Program-made: the position numbers and the translations under genes | Assembly (NCBI GenBank): GCA_916700875.1 | Contig: CAKAKS010000032.1 | Span: forward strand, 18,095,629-18,159,628 | Length of the DNA stretch: 64,000 nucleotides | Direction: 5' to 3' | DNA from: Sebastes aleutianus | Taxonomy: Eukaryota > Chordata > Actinopteri > Perciformes > Sebastidae | Notes under the pieces: model-generated | Told to the model about the DNA's origin: nothing | Database searches by the model: none | Seen by the model: only the letters and a program-made list of their open reading frames with translations | Shown here: in pieces, positions 47,006-60,400 of the stretch | Layout of the letters: each line of letters opens with the position of its first letter | Position numbering within the stretch: position 1 is the stretch's first letter

Positions 47006-49510
47006 AACATCTACCACATGGATTACCAGAAAACTTGGTACAGACATCCACGTTCCTCTCAGGAGTAATTGTCTTAACTTTGGTTATCTCTTAACTTTTT
47101 ATCTAGTGACCACATGCCTGCGATGACATCCCTATCAACCTAAGCTGTACTTCATGTTTAGGACTACTTACAAATTATAGGATATCAACTGTACACAGGA
47201 AAGCCCTGAAGCATTTCTTTTTCTAAATAATGTGCCTTTTTTTAGTTAGGCAATACCATCTTTGTTTTATCATTGATTTAATATTGTATGTTTTTTTTGT
47301 CTGTTGGTTCAGCAAAACCAGTATGAAGACAGAGAGAGATAGAGGGGTGCAGGGGTCCACAGAGGAGGGAATCCAGGTGGTTTCTAAACAACTTGTGCTT
47401 GTGTCAAAATGACAGATGGCGCCATCTAAGTTTAGCATCAATCTCACCTCATGGCTTAGCAGCGACTGGTGATGTCTGTCAGTGGGTTGGCTTCGCCAGG
47501 AACAACGCCAGGTGATTCAGACGGGGAAAAGATGGAGCTAAAACACCTTCTCGCATGATCGAGCACAGTGCACAAAGCCAGAAGGTTGCATTATAGCCAA
47601 CAACGTTTCCAGTGAATCATTCTTCACTTGACACTTAAGGTCCAGAGGAGCTGCTTCTTTTGTCAACAGAGAAAAACTAAAATGTGTTATTACAGAAATT
47701 TTAATAGTAGCATATGTCTTTACAAAAGGAGCATTGTGTATGTGGTTTACAACATGTCTAAATACAGTATTCTACAGCAACCATTTATTAAAAATAACAG
47801 ACTTGAAAAGTCCTTCTTTGAACATTGTACTCATAATAACAGAGTGTGTCTGAATTTCTCCTTACATTGGCACAGTTGATACAGTAAGCTAGTATTGTAA
47901 TTTGCAGTGTATGACCATTTGAACATGTACAGTAGTGTTTACAAGACAGGTTCATATCTTTTAACCTAAAGCATATTGATAATATCTCCTAAATCCCAGA
48001 AGAAACATAAGATTACTGAAAAAAAAAAAAGATTCTCTTTCTATTTCTCTCAGTCTAAATATATAGATCAGTCAGTTTGTCAATAAAATAAAACTACTCA
48101 CTGACTTTGAATTCACATTCAGAAAAAAAAAAACATTTCATCAGTGGCTTGCTTAAAACATGGAAATAAAACAGTGTAAGCAAAGCACAAATAATTTAAA
48201 GTTTAAAAAAATGCAATGGTTACCAGATGTAATATTTGTGTAAATCCAGTGCAATGCTTCCTGTGATTTTCTTTGTGTGCAAGCAATTATTGAATGCTCA
48301 GAAGAAAAAACATCAGTGGCTGCAGGTTGATGCTTCAGTCTCGCAGTAAAGTTGTTGCTCCCAATTAGGACGAGGATAGGTTGCCATGGAGACAGCTGCC
48401 TCCAGACTCCACAGTAACACAAAACTAATTTACTGAACAGTGACAAATTTAGAGGGACAGCTTGATATATGACAACATTTCATTTCAAACTGAGGCATCC
48501 TTTCCCTTCTCACATTTAGTATACATTTATCACAAAGTTCACTACAGATCTTGTTGGTGTTAAATTAGTTTTGAACACGTATATTTTCCACATCTGCCCT
48601 GCCCTGTTGACACTATTAAGTGATAATAAATAATTTTACAGAAAACAACAACACAAAACGATAAGGTGCAGTCAGTAAAGTAGGGTACGTCATCTTGCGA
48701 TTCAATTTGTGCTTTTAATTGTATTTTGTTAACATCTGTAGATAATATCTAAACATGACTGAACAGACCATGACGATACAATTAGATTTTCTAATAATCC
48801 CTGGTGAATATTACTGTAAATATTGAACAAAAAGAACATTCATTTCAAAGAGTTTGACTTAGTTTTACACCACTCATCTAATCATAAAGCCATTCATTGT
48901 GTATAATTGAGTTAGCATTGCATTGCAGATTTTAATGTGTTTCTTTGTTTCCTGTCCTGTTTAGATACTATATACATGTTTGTTTTTTATATATGTTGCA
49001 TCCACAAATTAGTCCTTAAATGAGCTAGGGCCTCAGGGCTGCCTCCATGGCATGAACATAATCCCAGCGCTTTCTAAATGTTTTAACACCCACCGTCTCT
49101 GTTCAGCCGCATAATTAAACAGCAGTGCCCTAAATTGCTAAGCAGCTATCTGGTGGATGTTTAAGATGGCCTGGATCAACCTGAATTTTAAGCCCCATTT
49201 AATCTCCATTCTCATCTCCGCATTATAATGAGGGTGTTGTCTGAGGAGAAACATGGAAACAAACTTAAGCTGAAAAAAAAGAAACACGTTCCCTTGATTC
49301 TTGGATGAGAGCGCCGGTTTCTGTTTTTAACTAAAGAGCCGTCGAACACAGGAGCTTCTTTTCAAACTTCCAGTTGTAGCATCCAAAAATGCTCTGCAGC
49401 AAAGACCCAGTCTTCCCCTCTGATGAAGAAATATAGTAGTCTATATGTCATTGTCTAGTGTCACAACTTCCACACCCTTAGGGGCTCAAACTGATCCAAA
49501 AGCCAAGTGC
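47006..49510. other. No coding exon seen; may include C14orf132 3' UTR
   Basis: AT-rich, no supported frame. It lies downstream of the C14orf132 stop on the minus strand, so part of it may be 3' UTR. The human gene has a long one; this is inference. Confidence 0.4.
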
Positions 49511-49512
49511 GC

Positions 49513-49546
<34 letters not shown>

Positions 49547-49560
49547 GAGAGAGAGAGAGT
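49511..49560. repeat. (GA)n microsatellite
   Basis: GAGA run with AAAG and CATA interruptions, just downstream of the C14orf132 stop, probably in its 3' UTR. Confidence 0.85.
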
Positions 49561-49644
49561 GTCTGTCTACAAAGCGTGGCCTCGCTCACGGGTCCAGAGA
49601 AAAAGCAGGATGTGTGTGTGTTTGTCTTTGTAAGCATATGTTCA

Positions 49645-49881
<237 letters not shown>

Positions 49882-50134
49882 CTAGGAGGGGAGGAGGAAA
49901 AGTAGGGAGAAATGTGAGGATATATTTAAATTTTAGCACTTCTTGTCTAACTGCATTTGAAGGATGCAGAGAGAGAAGTGAGACGTTTCGCATCAGGTGT
50001 TTCGTTTAGGTTTTCATTGTCCAATCCCTCACAACTACTACCGAGGACATGTCCTCTGTACTTTTAACACGTTGTCATCCGAACTCGACACATACTGACG
50101 CTTTCTCAGGACCACTTGGCGGTGCTTTACAGTT

Positions 50135-50285
50135 GCAGTGAACACGTGGTTAACGTTGTGAATTTAAACAAAAACGCTTGCTTAGGTTTAGGCAACAAAA
50201 CCACTTAGTTAGATTTAAGAAGAAACATCATGGTTTTGGCTTAAAAGTTCTACGTTTGTAAAGTGAAAACTTAACGTTTTCCATA
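50135..50285. repeat. Interspersed repeat R2, copy 2
   Basis: GAACACGTGGTTAACGTTG and GGTTTAGGCAACAAAACCAC as in 41,540-41,650. Confidence 0.6.
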
Positions 50286-50319
50286 GTTAAAAACTTACAT
50301 GTGTGGTGGGTATTATTAA

Positions 50320-50400
50320 GAAACAAGAGGTAGCTGCGTCACGACATCATTAGGAAATGGTTACAAGGTTTCCCACAAAGGCATGCGGGGTCCTCTACCG
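50320..50400. repeat. Direct repeat D1, left copy
   Basis: About 80 bp around GAGGTAGCTGCGTCACGACA, repeated with few changes at 51,045-51,124. Confidence 0.8.
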
Positions 50401-51044
50401 GCACTCAAGGGGTGCCTTTGCGTCGGTATCACACGTTGAGGGGCGTGACATTGGTACCTGACGCCTTGGGAATGAGAACAAGTTGGTGTTTTTCAGGGAA
50501 AATTATGGTTTTAGCAACCTAGGGGAGTTACATTCCACAGTTAAAAACTTACATGTGGTGGGTATAATTGATCCTGATTCCAGTACTTTTAGACTATATT
50601 TATATTTCACTACTCTTGGGCCAATAAAATCAGGATGCTTCCTGGCAGAGCTTTGAAACATCATTCAGCCCAATTCAAAACCTTTCCGATACTTTGGTTT
50701 ATGACCAAATACCTGCAGAAATAATGACAATGTGGGAACATCGTAAACATCATACCTGCTAAACATCAGCATTATGAACATCATTTGGCATAACGAAGAT
50801 AGCATTTAGCTCAAAGACCTGCTGTGCCTTAAAGCCTCGCAGATAGTGATAATGTTTTCAATTACATTGCATTTTTTCACAGTGTTGTTTTGCTTAAAAA
50901 GGAGTAACCATTTTAAGCCCGATAAAAACAAACCACTTTACATTCCTAGTGCAGGGAAGAAAAAGCTTGCCTTTACTGACGATCATGGCACGCCAGATCG
51001 TTTCCTATTGGTCATGCATTGGCAAGTCTGAGTGCTATATTAAA

Positions 51045-51124
51045 AGAAACGAGAGGTAGCTGCGTCACGACATCATTAGTAAATGGTTACAAGGTTTCCC
51101 ACACAGGCATGCAGGGTGCTCTAC
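51045..51124. repeat. Direct repeat D1, right copy
   Basis: Second copy of the 50,320 repeat, followed by a GT microsatellite. Confidence 0.8.
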
Positions 51125-51142
51125 TCTATCTCACACACCGCT

Positions 51143-51146
<4 letters not shown>

Positions 51147-51179
<33 letters not shown>

Positions 51180-51180
51180 T
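51147..51180. repeat. (GT)n microsatellite
   Basis: About sixteen GT units. Confidence 0.9.
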
Positions 51181-51199
51181 TTGCATGTGTGTGTATTTA

Positions 51200-54100
51200 G
51201 GAAGCAGTGCTTGATTAACTTGGAATGAATATTTCAGATGTGGCAAGTGAAAATGATTTATTGCTTGGGACAATCGGAGCCCTGTGAAGGTTAGCCAACT
51301 GAATCCTTTCATGTGTGCGCGAGAGTGTTTCACATGTGTTTCCATAGCAGGGTATATGATTGAGAAATGCATGAGAGACCCGTTCCAAGCTCAGACTGGA
51401 AAACAGACTCTGCTGAAAATGTTGAAAAACAATGCTAAAAATATCTCGGAGGAATGTCGAGCGCTCGCATACACAGAAATTCTCTCTTGCTCGCTCATTT
51501 GCTCACCTCTCTCACTCTCACCCTCTCACACTCCCCTTTCTCTCTCTCATGTACACACAGGCTAATGCTCAAAGACATTAACACACACATACTTCAGGTC
51601 TTCCCTCACACGGGGGAAAACACTGTTTAGAAAGCATTCTGCTGCTCTCCGTTCATTGGCCCCTGGTGGTGAATAATGACATGACACATCCTGTGGAGCG
51701 CCTGCTGTTCACATGAGCATGATGAAGGCAGACAGGCGTGCATGAAGTCCAGCAACCTGGGTCTCCCTGCCCCCCACCCAGTGACGGCTGATTCCTCCTG
51801 CTATAACATCTCATATGTACCTTTCATCCATTTTGACATTTATTTTTTCTATTATGAGAAGATTCATATCAAAAAGTCATACCCACATCACATATACATA
51901 GGTGTTAGGTTATTGGAAATTAGCATCATGAGAAAAGTAACGTCTGCACACTGATTCCAAACCACAAATTTATTTAAATGGACAATATTTTGATTCTTGT
52001 TGGGTCTTCATCATTAAAAATGGTCACCACACCCAAACTTTTAGGCTCTAACAGGTGTGGTTAACCATTCAACCTCCTCAGGGTGATAAACTACTAAACA
52101 TTTCAAGACATACGTACATAATAACTTACCAAGTGTGGGAGTACAGAGACAACAAAACATCAATATATCAAGTATGTCAGTTGTTGTAATTTATATTAAA
52201 GGAAACGTTAAAATGTTGTACACAACAAAAAAAATATAAAACACTAAAAATGTAGAAAATTTCCACATACATACATCATAGTTTTCTATTAACATACATG
52301 CATATATTGTTGAGACTATACAGACAACCACTGACAAGAAGCTATTCCAAAAAATAAACTTACATTTACAAAAATCAAAATTTACAAGAAATATTTCTTG
52401 GGTCAGATACCAGTTCATAAACTCTCTGTTTTGGACAATCAAGTAGAAAAATATATCTCGATGAAAAAAACACCATACTAAAGATTCCCTGAATTGTTTT
52501 GTCTTAATGTATTTATTTAGAGTAACCTTGTAAATAAACCAACCATGCAATGGTTGATGTTGACGGATGTTTTATTGCTCATACAGCATATGATTATATG
52601 ATTCAAGGGCTACACTTTTTAATAAAATGTGCATGACACAATAACCAACGTAAGTAACTGACTATCACCTAACCCTATAGGCCTCTGGCTCTGGCCCCTG
52701 CTCAACAATGACATGCCCAAAATGAATAGAGTGTAACTCTGCAACTACAAGGTCTATTTGTATAATCTTGGTATCATAATAAAAGTAACACTTGTACGAT
52801 TTCTGCAAAGGTGTAAGCATCTGTATATATGTTACTGGGTATATGTAAATGAAGATGGAACAAAGCATAAATTAAAGAATTTATTTCCGCCTAACAAAAC
52901 TTTACACTGTTAGAGTGAATATCCCTTTGGAATAATGCAGTTGCAGCCCAAAACCTCTAGCAAACCATAGCACAACACCTGAACAATACCTGTGCACAGA
53001 CTGATGCTAATGAAGGTGAAGTAGAGCACAGTTGGAGAAGTTTTAGTAGAGGCATGTTCAGGCAGAATCTTCAAATCGGCCATTTGGGTACATTTGGGTA
53101 CCATCTGTGCCATTATTTTAATTAACTATAAACCTCATTTAATTTCATTTACATATTACTATAGGTATTAATTTCATCAAATGTAACTGTTTTCGGTTTT
53201 GTTTTGAAAAATCAATCAATCAATTAGACCTCTATACATGTTCCCATTCAAAGAAAACAATAAACCATTGGTCTATGTGGACAGCTCATGCCTGTATTGA
53301 AGCTCAATGCCTTTAGGATGAGTGCAGTACCACGATTCATCCACCAGATAGAGACATAAACCAGGTTTTCACATGGATGGCTCAGAATAGGCTGTTTGAT
53401 GCTGGAGGAAGACAGAGTGCAAATGCTCCTCGATACCACGCGAATTAATCGAGATAGCTGGAATCGACTCAAAACGACCCAGAGACACTGCAGTAGCCAT
53501 TAGCAATGTTGATATGCCAAACACAATTTTTTATCACGAAATAGGAAAGGTAAGACATAATTCATGGTTATAACTGTATATAGTGAAGTTTATTTTTTCT
53601 CTTAACGCTTATAAGACTCATACCAATGGAATCTGTGGAGTCTCCGCTTTCACAATGACATAGTTTGGGCAGGTAGCATGAAGTAACAAAATCACTAGCA
53701 CCACTATGCGCCCACACACCTTTAGTGTGTTTTTGCTATGTGCTCATTTGGTTGCTTGGTGTTGGAAGTGTGTTTTGTTAAAAATGGTTATCATGACATT
53801 TTAGCCAAGCCTCTTGTGTGGGTATGAAACATTAAATAGCTGATTTAACAGAAAAAAAAATATTTAAACTACCCTCCAGTTCAAAATCCTGAGGAAAGTT
53901 GCATTGGGCCAACTCCAAGAAGTGTTGACAGTAATAACTTTATTTTTCTGACGTATAACGTTAATAAATCAGTTTTGTCATTCAAATCTTGTCTTAAAAG
54001 GTTATTTTGGAGTCTAAAGATCTCATCTGACCTCCCTCATCAACATGCTGCTGATTTAATTTTTATTTTTTTTTTTTAAATCAGACTACACTGTGATCTC

Positions 54101-55368
54101 TAGACACCACAATGTAGAAAACCTTATCCTGCATTCAAAGCTGCATCTAGCTTAATCTAACGTTCAGTCAGACGATAACTGAAGCTCTCCACCCTGTCTG
54201 CATTCTTTATATTTATGTTTTATTTATAAGTAACTCATTGTCCACAGAGTGAGCTGTTTGCATAAATGGGGAAGTGTACCGAATAAAATGAAGTGGATGC
54301 TGGGAGTGTGTGCAAAAATATTCCAGTAGTAAGCCTGAATCTAAATATTTGATTGCTCACTATTTTTTGGCAGAGATGGTATATACAGTCATGTAGATAG
54401 GCGGTTTCAATTACATGTCAGAAGTATATCATCATTTTTCAAGGGACCTGCTCCTCTATCCAGTCATCCAAGCCCACAACTCCCATGTGGATCATGCACT
54501 TGAGGTTAGCGCAGCAAGCGGTTAAGCACTAATGGAAAAGAGGGAAATAGAGACCTCGAAAAGGAGCATCCCATAGGCATCTGAGCACTTATGCGGGTAT
54601 TAAAGGTCATCCCCTAAGCATTACTTACAGAAAACTCGTGCGCGTTGACATACATGGATGACTTCTGTAATAAACTGACCAAAGTTTCCTGGAAACTGTA
54701 CACACTCACTTCTCCTTCCACTCTTATTACGGTAAACTGATAAACTAAACATCCACACAGAAAGATTGGTTCTAAATATCAGTCATTGTGTAAGAATTGA
54801 GCTCCTGCACACAGCGTAGATACTCAACAAGTATTCCCCTGGCAAAAGGTGAAAGTGGTCTCATTTCCCAGGTTATGAATTCCTTTCTTTAAACTTTAGA
54901 TTAAAACTGAAGGTGAACTGGTTCAAACTAAGAACTAAATTGTAAAATTTACTAAATTGCCTCGAAGTTCACAATTACAATTGCATTTCTTTTCTAAATG
55001 AGCCAACTTTGAAAGGCATCAAGTTTTTGCTCATTACTCTTCTGCATTACGAAATAATAAAGGCACAGTCACACATACGCAAAATTAACATTTGCCTCCC
55101 GTTCACTTCCACTCTATGCGAGCGATGGGGCGACAAAACATTTGCTTTCGTTGGCAAAGCAAATGCGCATCTTTTGCATTCAAAATGCAGTTCAACTTTG
55201 TTGAACTTTCAGGCAAATATCACCTTGGCAGGAAATGGTCACTTGCCTGCATTCATGCATGTCTGACCATGCCCTAAGGATCCAGCAAATGTGAACCTCA
55301 AGAGACAGTTTTCTTTTTAACTTAATGTTGTTCATGACCTGTTTTTAATGGTTTAAACCAGGGGTGTC
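51200..55368. other. No gene seen (probable C14orf132 intron)
   Basis: AT-rich sequence with short frames only. If C14orf132 exon 1 lies beyond the window, this is intron. I searched by eye for an exon encoding an N-terminus like the human one and found none. Confidence 0.4.
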
Positions 55369-55996
55369 AAACTAATTTTCGTTCATGGGCCACATTCAAC
55401 CCAATTTGATCTGAAGTGGGCCGGACCAGCAAAACCATTGTATAATAACTTATAAATAACAACACCTCCAAATAGTTCCCTTTCTTATAGTGTGAAGAAG
55501 TACAAGTACATTTTGAAAATGTTCACAATTAATGAACAATCCATTTACAAAACAGATGATGAACAGCCTGAGGTGTCTCGCTGATCCCTCGTCTACGACT
55601 AAAAAGAGACTGCTGTTCCTCAAACCTGCCAACAATTCATTTATCGTCTCTGTTCTCAGTTGTCCTTGCAAGTTCTCATATTTGTCACGATGATGAGTCT
55701 GATAATGGCGCCAAATATTATATACCTTGAGCACCAAAAGTTGCTGTGAACACACCAAGCCCACTAGCTTCCCATTTACCTCTGAGAAGAAATAGGAACT
55801 GGTCAATTTTTCTTGGAAAGCCCGACACTCTGTGTCCACTTTTTTCCTTTTTGACAAAGACATTTTCCAGCGGCAGCTCCTGCTCCTGACTGACTTCCCT
55901 GCAATTTTCTCACTTTGCAAGTCATCCAGTGGACCGGCTTGGACCCTTTGGTGGGCCGGTTCTGGCCCTAGGACCATATGTTTGACACCCCTGGTT
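55369..55996 (-). mobile_element. hAT element with 8-bp target duplication
   Basis: Inverted ends CAGGGGTGTCAAACTAATTT and CATATGTTTGACACCCCTG are flanked on both sides by GTTTAAAC, an 8-bp duplication as expected for hAT. On the minus strand, about 55,560-55,870, lies a piece of a transposase: KVDTECRAFQEKLTSSYFF, GKLVGLVCSQ, IWRHYQTHH. This resembles the BED-finger start of GTF2IRD2/ZBED-type hAT proteins. The second finger cysteine is Ser (VCSQ), and the catalytic domain is missing, so it is non-autonomous. Confidence 0.8.
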
Positions 55997-57899
55997 TAAA
56001 CGCACTCGGTAAACAATCTTTAGATTGAAAAATCATTTTAGATGTCCTCCATTTCATGCTCCTATTTGAAAACAGACCATACTACCATCTTATGATCAGT
56101 TGCTGTAACTAATCATAGTAGTCGGCCAAATGGTGGAATAATAGAGGTAGCTTATTCTCCACAGAGGCCCCATTTACACTGATAAAATCCAGATTAGATT
56201 TAATGCACTTTCATTTACAGTAAATTTAGCCACATACAGTGCATGAGTCTCTGTTGGCTAGATCACAAATCTAAATGCAATCTGTCTTGGTTTTCCCAGG
56301 GCTACATGCAAATCAGGGTTGGCTCTACTCCAGTCCAGAGTGTGGTGGTAATGCACCTGAAGCTGTTTGGTAACTGCTACAAAACAACAGAAGGAGCACG
56401 ACTTCTGCACTTTAGCAGTTTAATTCCAAATATGACAGTTAAGCCAGCTCCCGAGGTGGTTTAAACAATTTGATTTCAATCTGTCTCGAATGCTTCTTGG
56501 ATGCATTTACACATAGCTTTTTGGATATCCAATAGCTTTCCAAGCCTCCCAAGACGACTAAGTGTAAATGAGTTCATCTCAGCGAGATGAACACAAGAAT
56601 CACAGCCAAACATTGCATGTGAGATATTTGCAATCGTTGTAATCTTGTGTGGATTTACATCCCTCATGTGGAAAGGAAGAGAAGCACAAACACTGATTTC
56701 AGAAAGCTTTGAAAGGGACTTTTTCAGTAGTTGAAAGGAAAGCTATTGAGATAAAACACTTTTGTGGTCTGCTGTAAAACTACAATTTGACGTTTAGATC
56801 TTGGATTTGATAGGTGATGAGTGAAATGAATGGGATTAAAGGTAAACAACTGTTTCAATTGTGTGGTATAGTTTGGAGAATAACATCCCTCCATTAACCA
56901 GCACCAGAGAAATCTCCTGACTTGCATATTTCACACCTCCTTGGCTCTGAGTGATGCCTACACCTGTGCAATTCTCCACACGGGAGGACCCCAATCTATG
57001 GGAGACGACACAGCTCCTTTCACTGTACGATTCCACCTGCTCTGCACTCCCAGCTTTGATTTATTCGTCCCAGCTGTTCCTGGAGCAGTGCCATCCTACA
57101 CGGGTGATCACAGTAATTGTGAAATAGAATGGACTGTAATTGCCTCCTGTGGGACGTAGCCACCAGTAAGTGCTCAGTGAAATGGCTTCGGAACAAACAA
57201 GCAAAACCAAATAAATGTCTTTGGGTAGCGGGGAAACCAAAACATATACCTAACCACAAAATCACTCAGCTGTTGAGACAAAATCAGAGAGAACAAGTTG
57301 GTTTTCTGCACTCAGGGATAATATGAGGTCAAATCAAAAAGTCGATAATTGTGTCCTTGTGGAGAACAAACTTCAAGGTGTACTCGAGAGAACAAACTGT
57401 ATCGGAGAAAACAGGCACAGAGGCGGACCCCTGCTGAGCAAAGAATGGCCACTGTGTTTGACATCACACACACATCAATGAAAACACGCAGTTGTTGATT
57501 TTCCCAACCGTCACAACCATCTCTGCTCTATTGACTACAGTACTGTAGTGCTTGGACGGGTGTGACTGTGGGCTTTGTCTCCATATGATGTAAGCTTTGG
57601 TTTTCATGGATTTTTAGCCGACTTTTGTTTTGAAATCGAACTTCAGCCATGACGTTAGAACAGATTACTGTAGGACACAAGGGCACATAAGATTGCACTT
57701 TAAGATTGAGTGTTGTAGCTACTGGAAAGTGTACTGATTTTAAAGACATTGCTTCTGGATTTTTGTGCTTTTGATATGAACAAAACCTACAGCTATTATA
57801 AAAAAAAAGGCTCCCTATCTTTGGTCAATGTATCCTCAATCAATGGTTCAAAGTAATTTCTCATTTTTCGTGCGTGAGTAACAGGATCTGTTTACTGCC
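55997..57899. other. No gene seen
   Basis: Short frames only; no family match. Confidence 0.4.
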
Positions 57900-58120
57900 G
57901 TGGGTCCTGTATGGCCGCACTTCGCCGCACAATCAAACGACCACAGCTCGCTGAGCTCGAGCGAGCAGCTTTTCATAGGCATTGCATGGCAGCTCGTCAC
58001 AGGCCGCACTTTGCCGCTGCTCTGGTGTAAATTTGGTGTTAGGCAACAAAACTACTTAGTTAGGTTTTGGAAAAGATTGTGGTTTGGATAAGTACAGAGA
58101 TGGCGTAACTTAAGTACAGA
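57900..58120. repeat. Interspersed repeat R2, copy 3 (diverged)
   Basis: GGCAACAAAACTACTTAGTT and GTGGTTTGGATAAGTACAG as in the other R2 copies, preceded by a GC-rich block with two GCCGCACTT(C/T)GCCGC motifs. Confidence 0.5.
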
Positions 58121-59864
58121 AGTTACATGACAATAAATCAACATTGACTTCAGGATATATATATACGAATTACAATGCATTACCTTCCTGTTATGGTATA
58201 TATGAAAGAAAAGTTTTTTTAAAGACAGTACTAGCCCTGTTCAAAGAGGAGTTCTCTCTCTAGGCCAAGTCACAAAGTTGTAGTCCTTGCAGCACTACAC
58301 AGTCGTGTTGATGCCTTAAAGTTTGTATGATATCGTCGGTGCTGTCCAGGGATCTCAGTGGTTTCACAGACCGGGAAATTAACTGTGGCTCATGCATGCT
58401 GGAAAACATTTTTAAGCACTGCTGCAGTGCTTTGAAAAACATGCATACCCCTTGAGGTTTTTCCCAACTTTCTGAACTACAGCATGGTTTTAAAATATTT
58501 CGCAATTGCTGAAGTTATTCAAATAACTAAGATATATTTTTTTGTACCCACATCTTTATTTGTATGTGTGTTTTGAGTCCAAATCTGTACTGGTTGTGCC
58601 ATATACTGCAATGACATGGCTTTCCTTGTTTTCCCTATCTTTTTGAGGCCATATTACCACAGCTATTTTCATAAAAATAAGCTTGAAAAGACAGTACATT
58701 TCTATGACAGTCATGCTCATCTGAATTTAAAAGCAATGACTGAGTAAAACAAGGAGCCATGCAAATATTTTATTACACACATCACCCTCAAAAATTAAAA
58801 GGCCTGTTTCACAGCAGACATTTTGACTTTGTCATAATAGGAAAGGCACAGGTGTTACTGATAACAGTAACAATGGCTCTGCTCTATTCAAGTGAGTGAG
58901 CCATGACAGCGAGCCAGCATGCACAATGAAAGGACCCTGAAAATAAAGCAGCTAAATGGAATCCAGCCATCATTCATCTTATTATTTACACCAGTGCTTT
59001 TCCTACTGTGACATGTCAAAATGTCTTCTTTTAAAAAAAGGCCCATACTGTCCAAACAAGGCTTTTGTCAGTCAGCTGAAAGCAGTGCACTGTTGCTCAC
59101 CCAGCAGCAGCTACTCAAACACACACACACACGCACACACACGTAATTGCACACAGATGTGACTTGTTGCTCTGACAAACCTCTCACTGCCTCAACTCTC
59201 AATCACCACCCTGCTGCTGCCACAGGTGTGTGTCACCATGTAGATTAAAACATCAGATTAAACTTGCTGCGTTAATGCACATTGAAAAATATTTACGGCA
59301 CGATAGTCACAACAAGCTCATTTGGCAAAATATCTTAATAATATATAACAATATCGAAATCTATAATAATATCTAAATAAGAAATCAAAGTGTTTACCAG
59401 GCACATGGGTCAGGTTATGCATTTCTCCCTGCATGTAATTGTAGGGAGAAGCTATATTAAATTTAAAAACTTCCTGTCATCTCCAAAGTGCTGTGGCATC
59501 ATAGTGGTTTTGTAAGAGAATCACTAAACAAAATATCTTCTCTTTAATTCATGTGTGGAGTCAGAAAATCACTGCTTTTTTGAAAAATGGATGCATACCG
59601 CACTAGATGCTTGTCTGGTGTCTCCATTACTGCCCCACATAATCCCTATGATAGACACTCAGTAGTGAGCGGTAAATGGAGCCTTGGACACTTATGAATC
59701 ATTGTTATTTTGCATCATCACTGAAACTGTAAAGGCACTATATGAGGCATACATGCCACACCCAGAATTGGGACACTCAAATTAAATAGTGAACAGAAAA
59801 TATTGGGCTCTATAGTAAATAGGGAGTGATTTCTACAATGGTGAATTAGGGCCATTATAGGTAA
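58121..59864. other. No gene seen
   Basis: An AC microsatellite lies at about 59,117-59,142. Nothing else supported. Confidence 0.4.
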
Positions 59865-60400
59865 AAATTTATAATTACGGAGCTGGGGGAGGGGGCTAAT
59901 ATTCTGAGAAATTTGCAAGATTATGAAGTCATATATTTACAAAAAAAACTTGGATATTCTCTGATATTAAAGTGGTAAATTTACAAGAAAAAAATCAAAC
60001 ATTTGCAAAATTTTAGTCATAAGATTACAAGAATAATTTTATGACGGAAAAATAGTGGAGTGCAAAACCGTGGTAATGAAAAATAATGGGTATTTTTGTT
60101 GTTGTTGTCGTCACTTCACTTTAAAAGGTTGGATCAACCTCATCACACCACATATGCCACCGTTAAACAATGCAGTGACGTGAGCCGCCGGGTGCAAAAA
60201 ATATTATATTGTAGCGGACTCTCCATCCATCCATCCATTCTCATCCGCTTCTTGTAAATCTTGTAAATGTTTTTCTCATAAATTTGCCACCTTAATCTTA
60301 GAGAATATTTAACTTTTCTTGTAAATTTACGACTTTAATCTTGGAGTTTTTTCTCAAAACATTAACCCCCCTCTCCCGGCTCCGTAATTTTTGTACCTTT
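59865..60400. mobile_element. MITE with long inverted repeats, interrupted by a Rex3-like tail
   Basis: AATTACGGAGCTGGGGGAGGG at the left is inverted at the right as CCCCTCTCCCGGCTCCGTAATT. Inner arms rich in TTTACAAG and CTTGTAAAT also pair. A (CATC)n CATTCTCATCCGCTTCT segment at about 60,222-60,252 looks like a Rex3-type tail in the loop. Confidence 0.6.
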
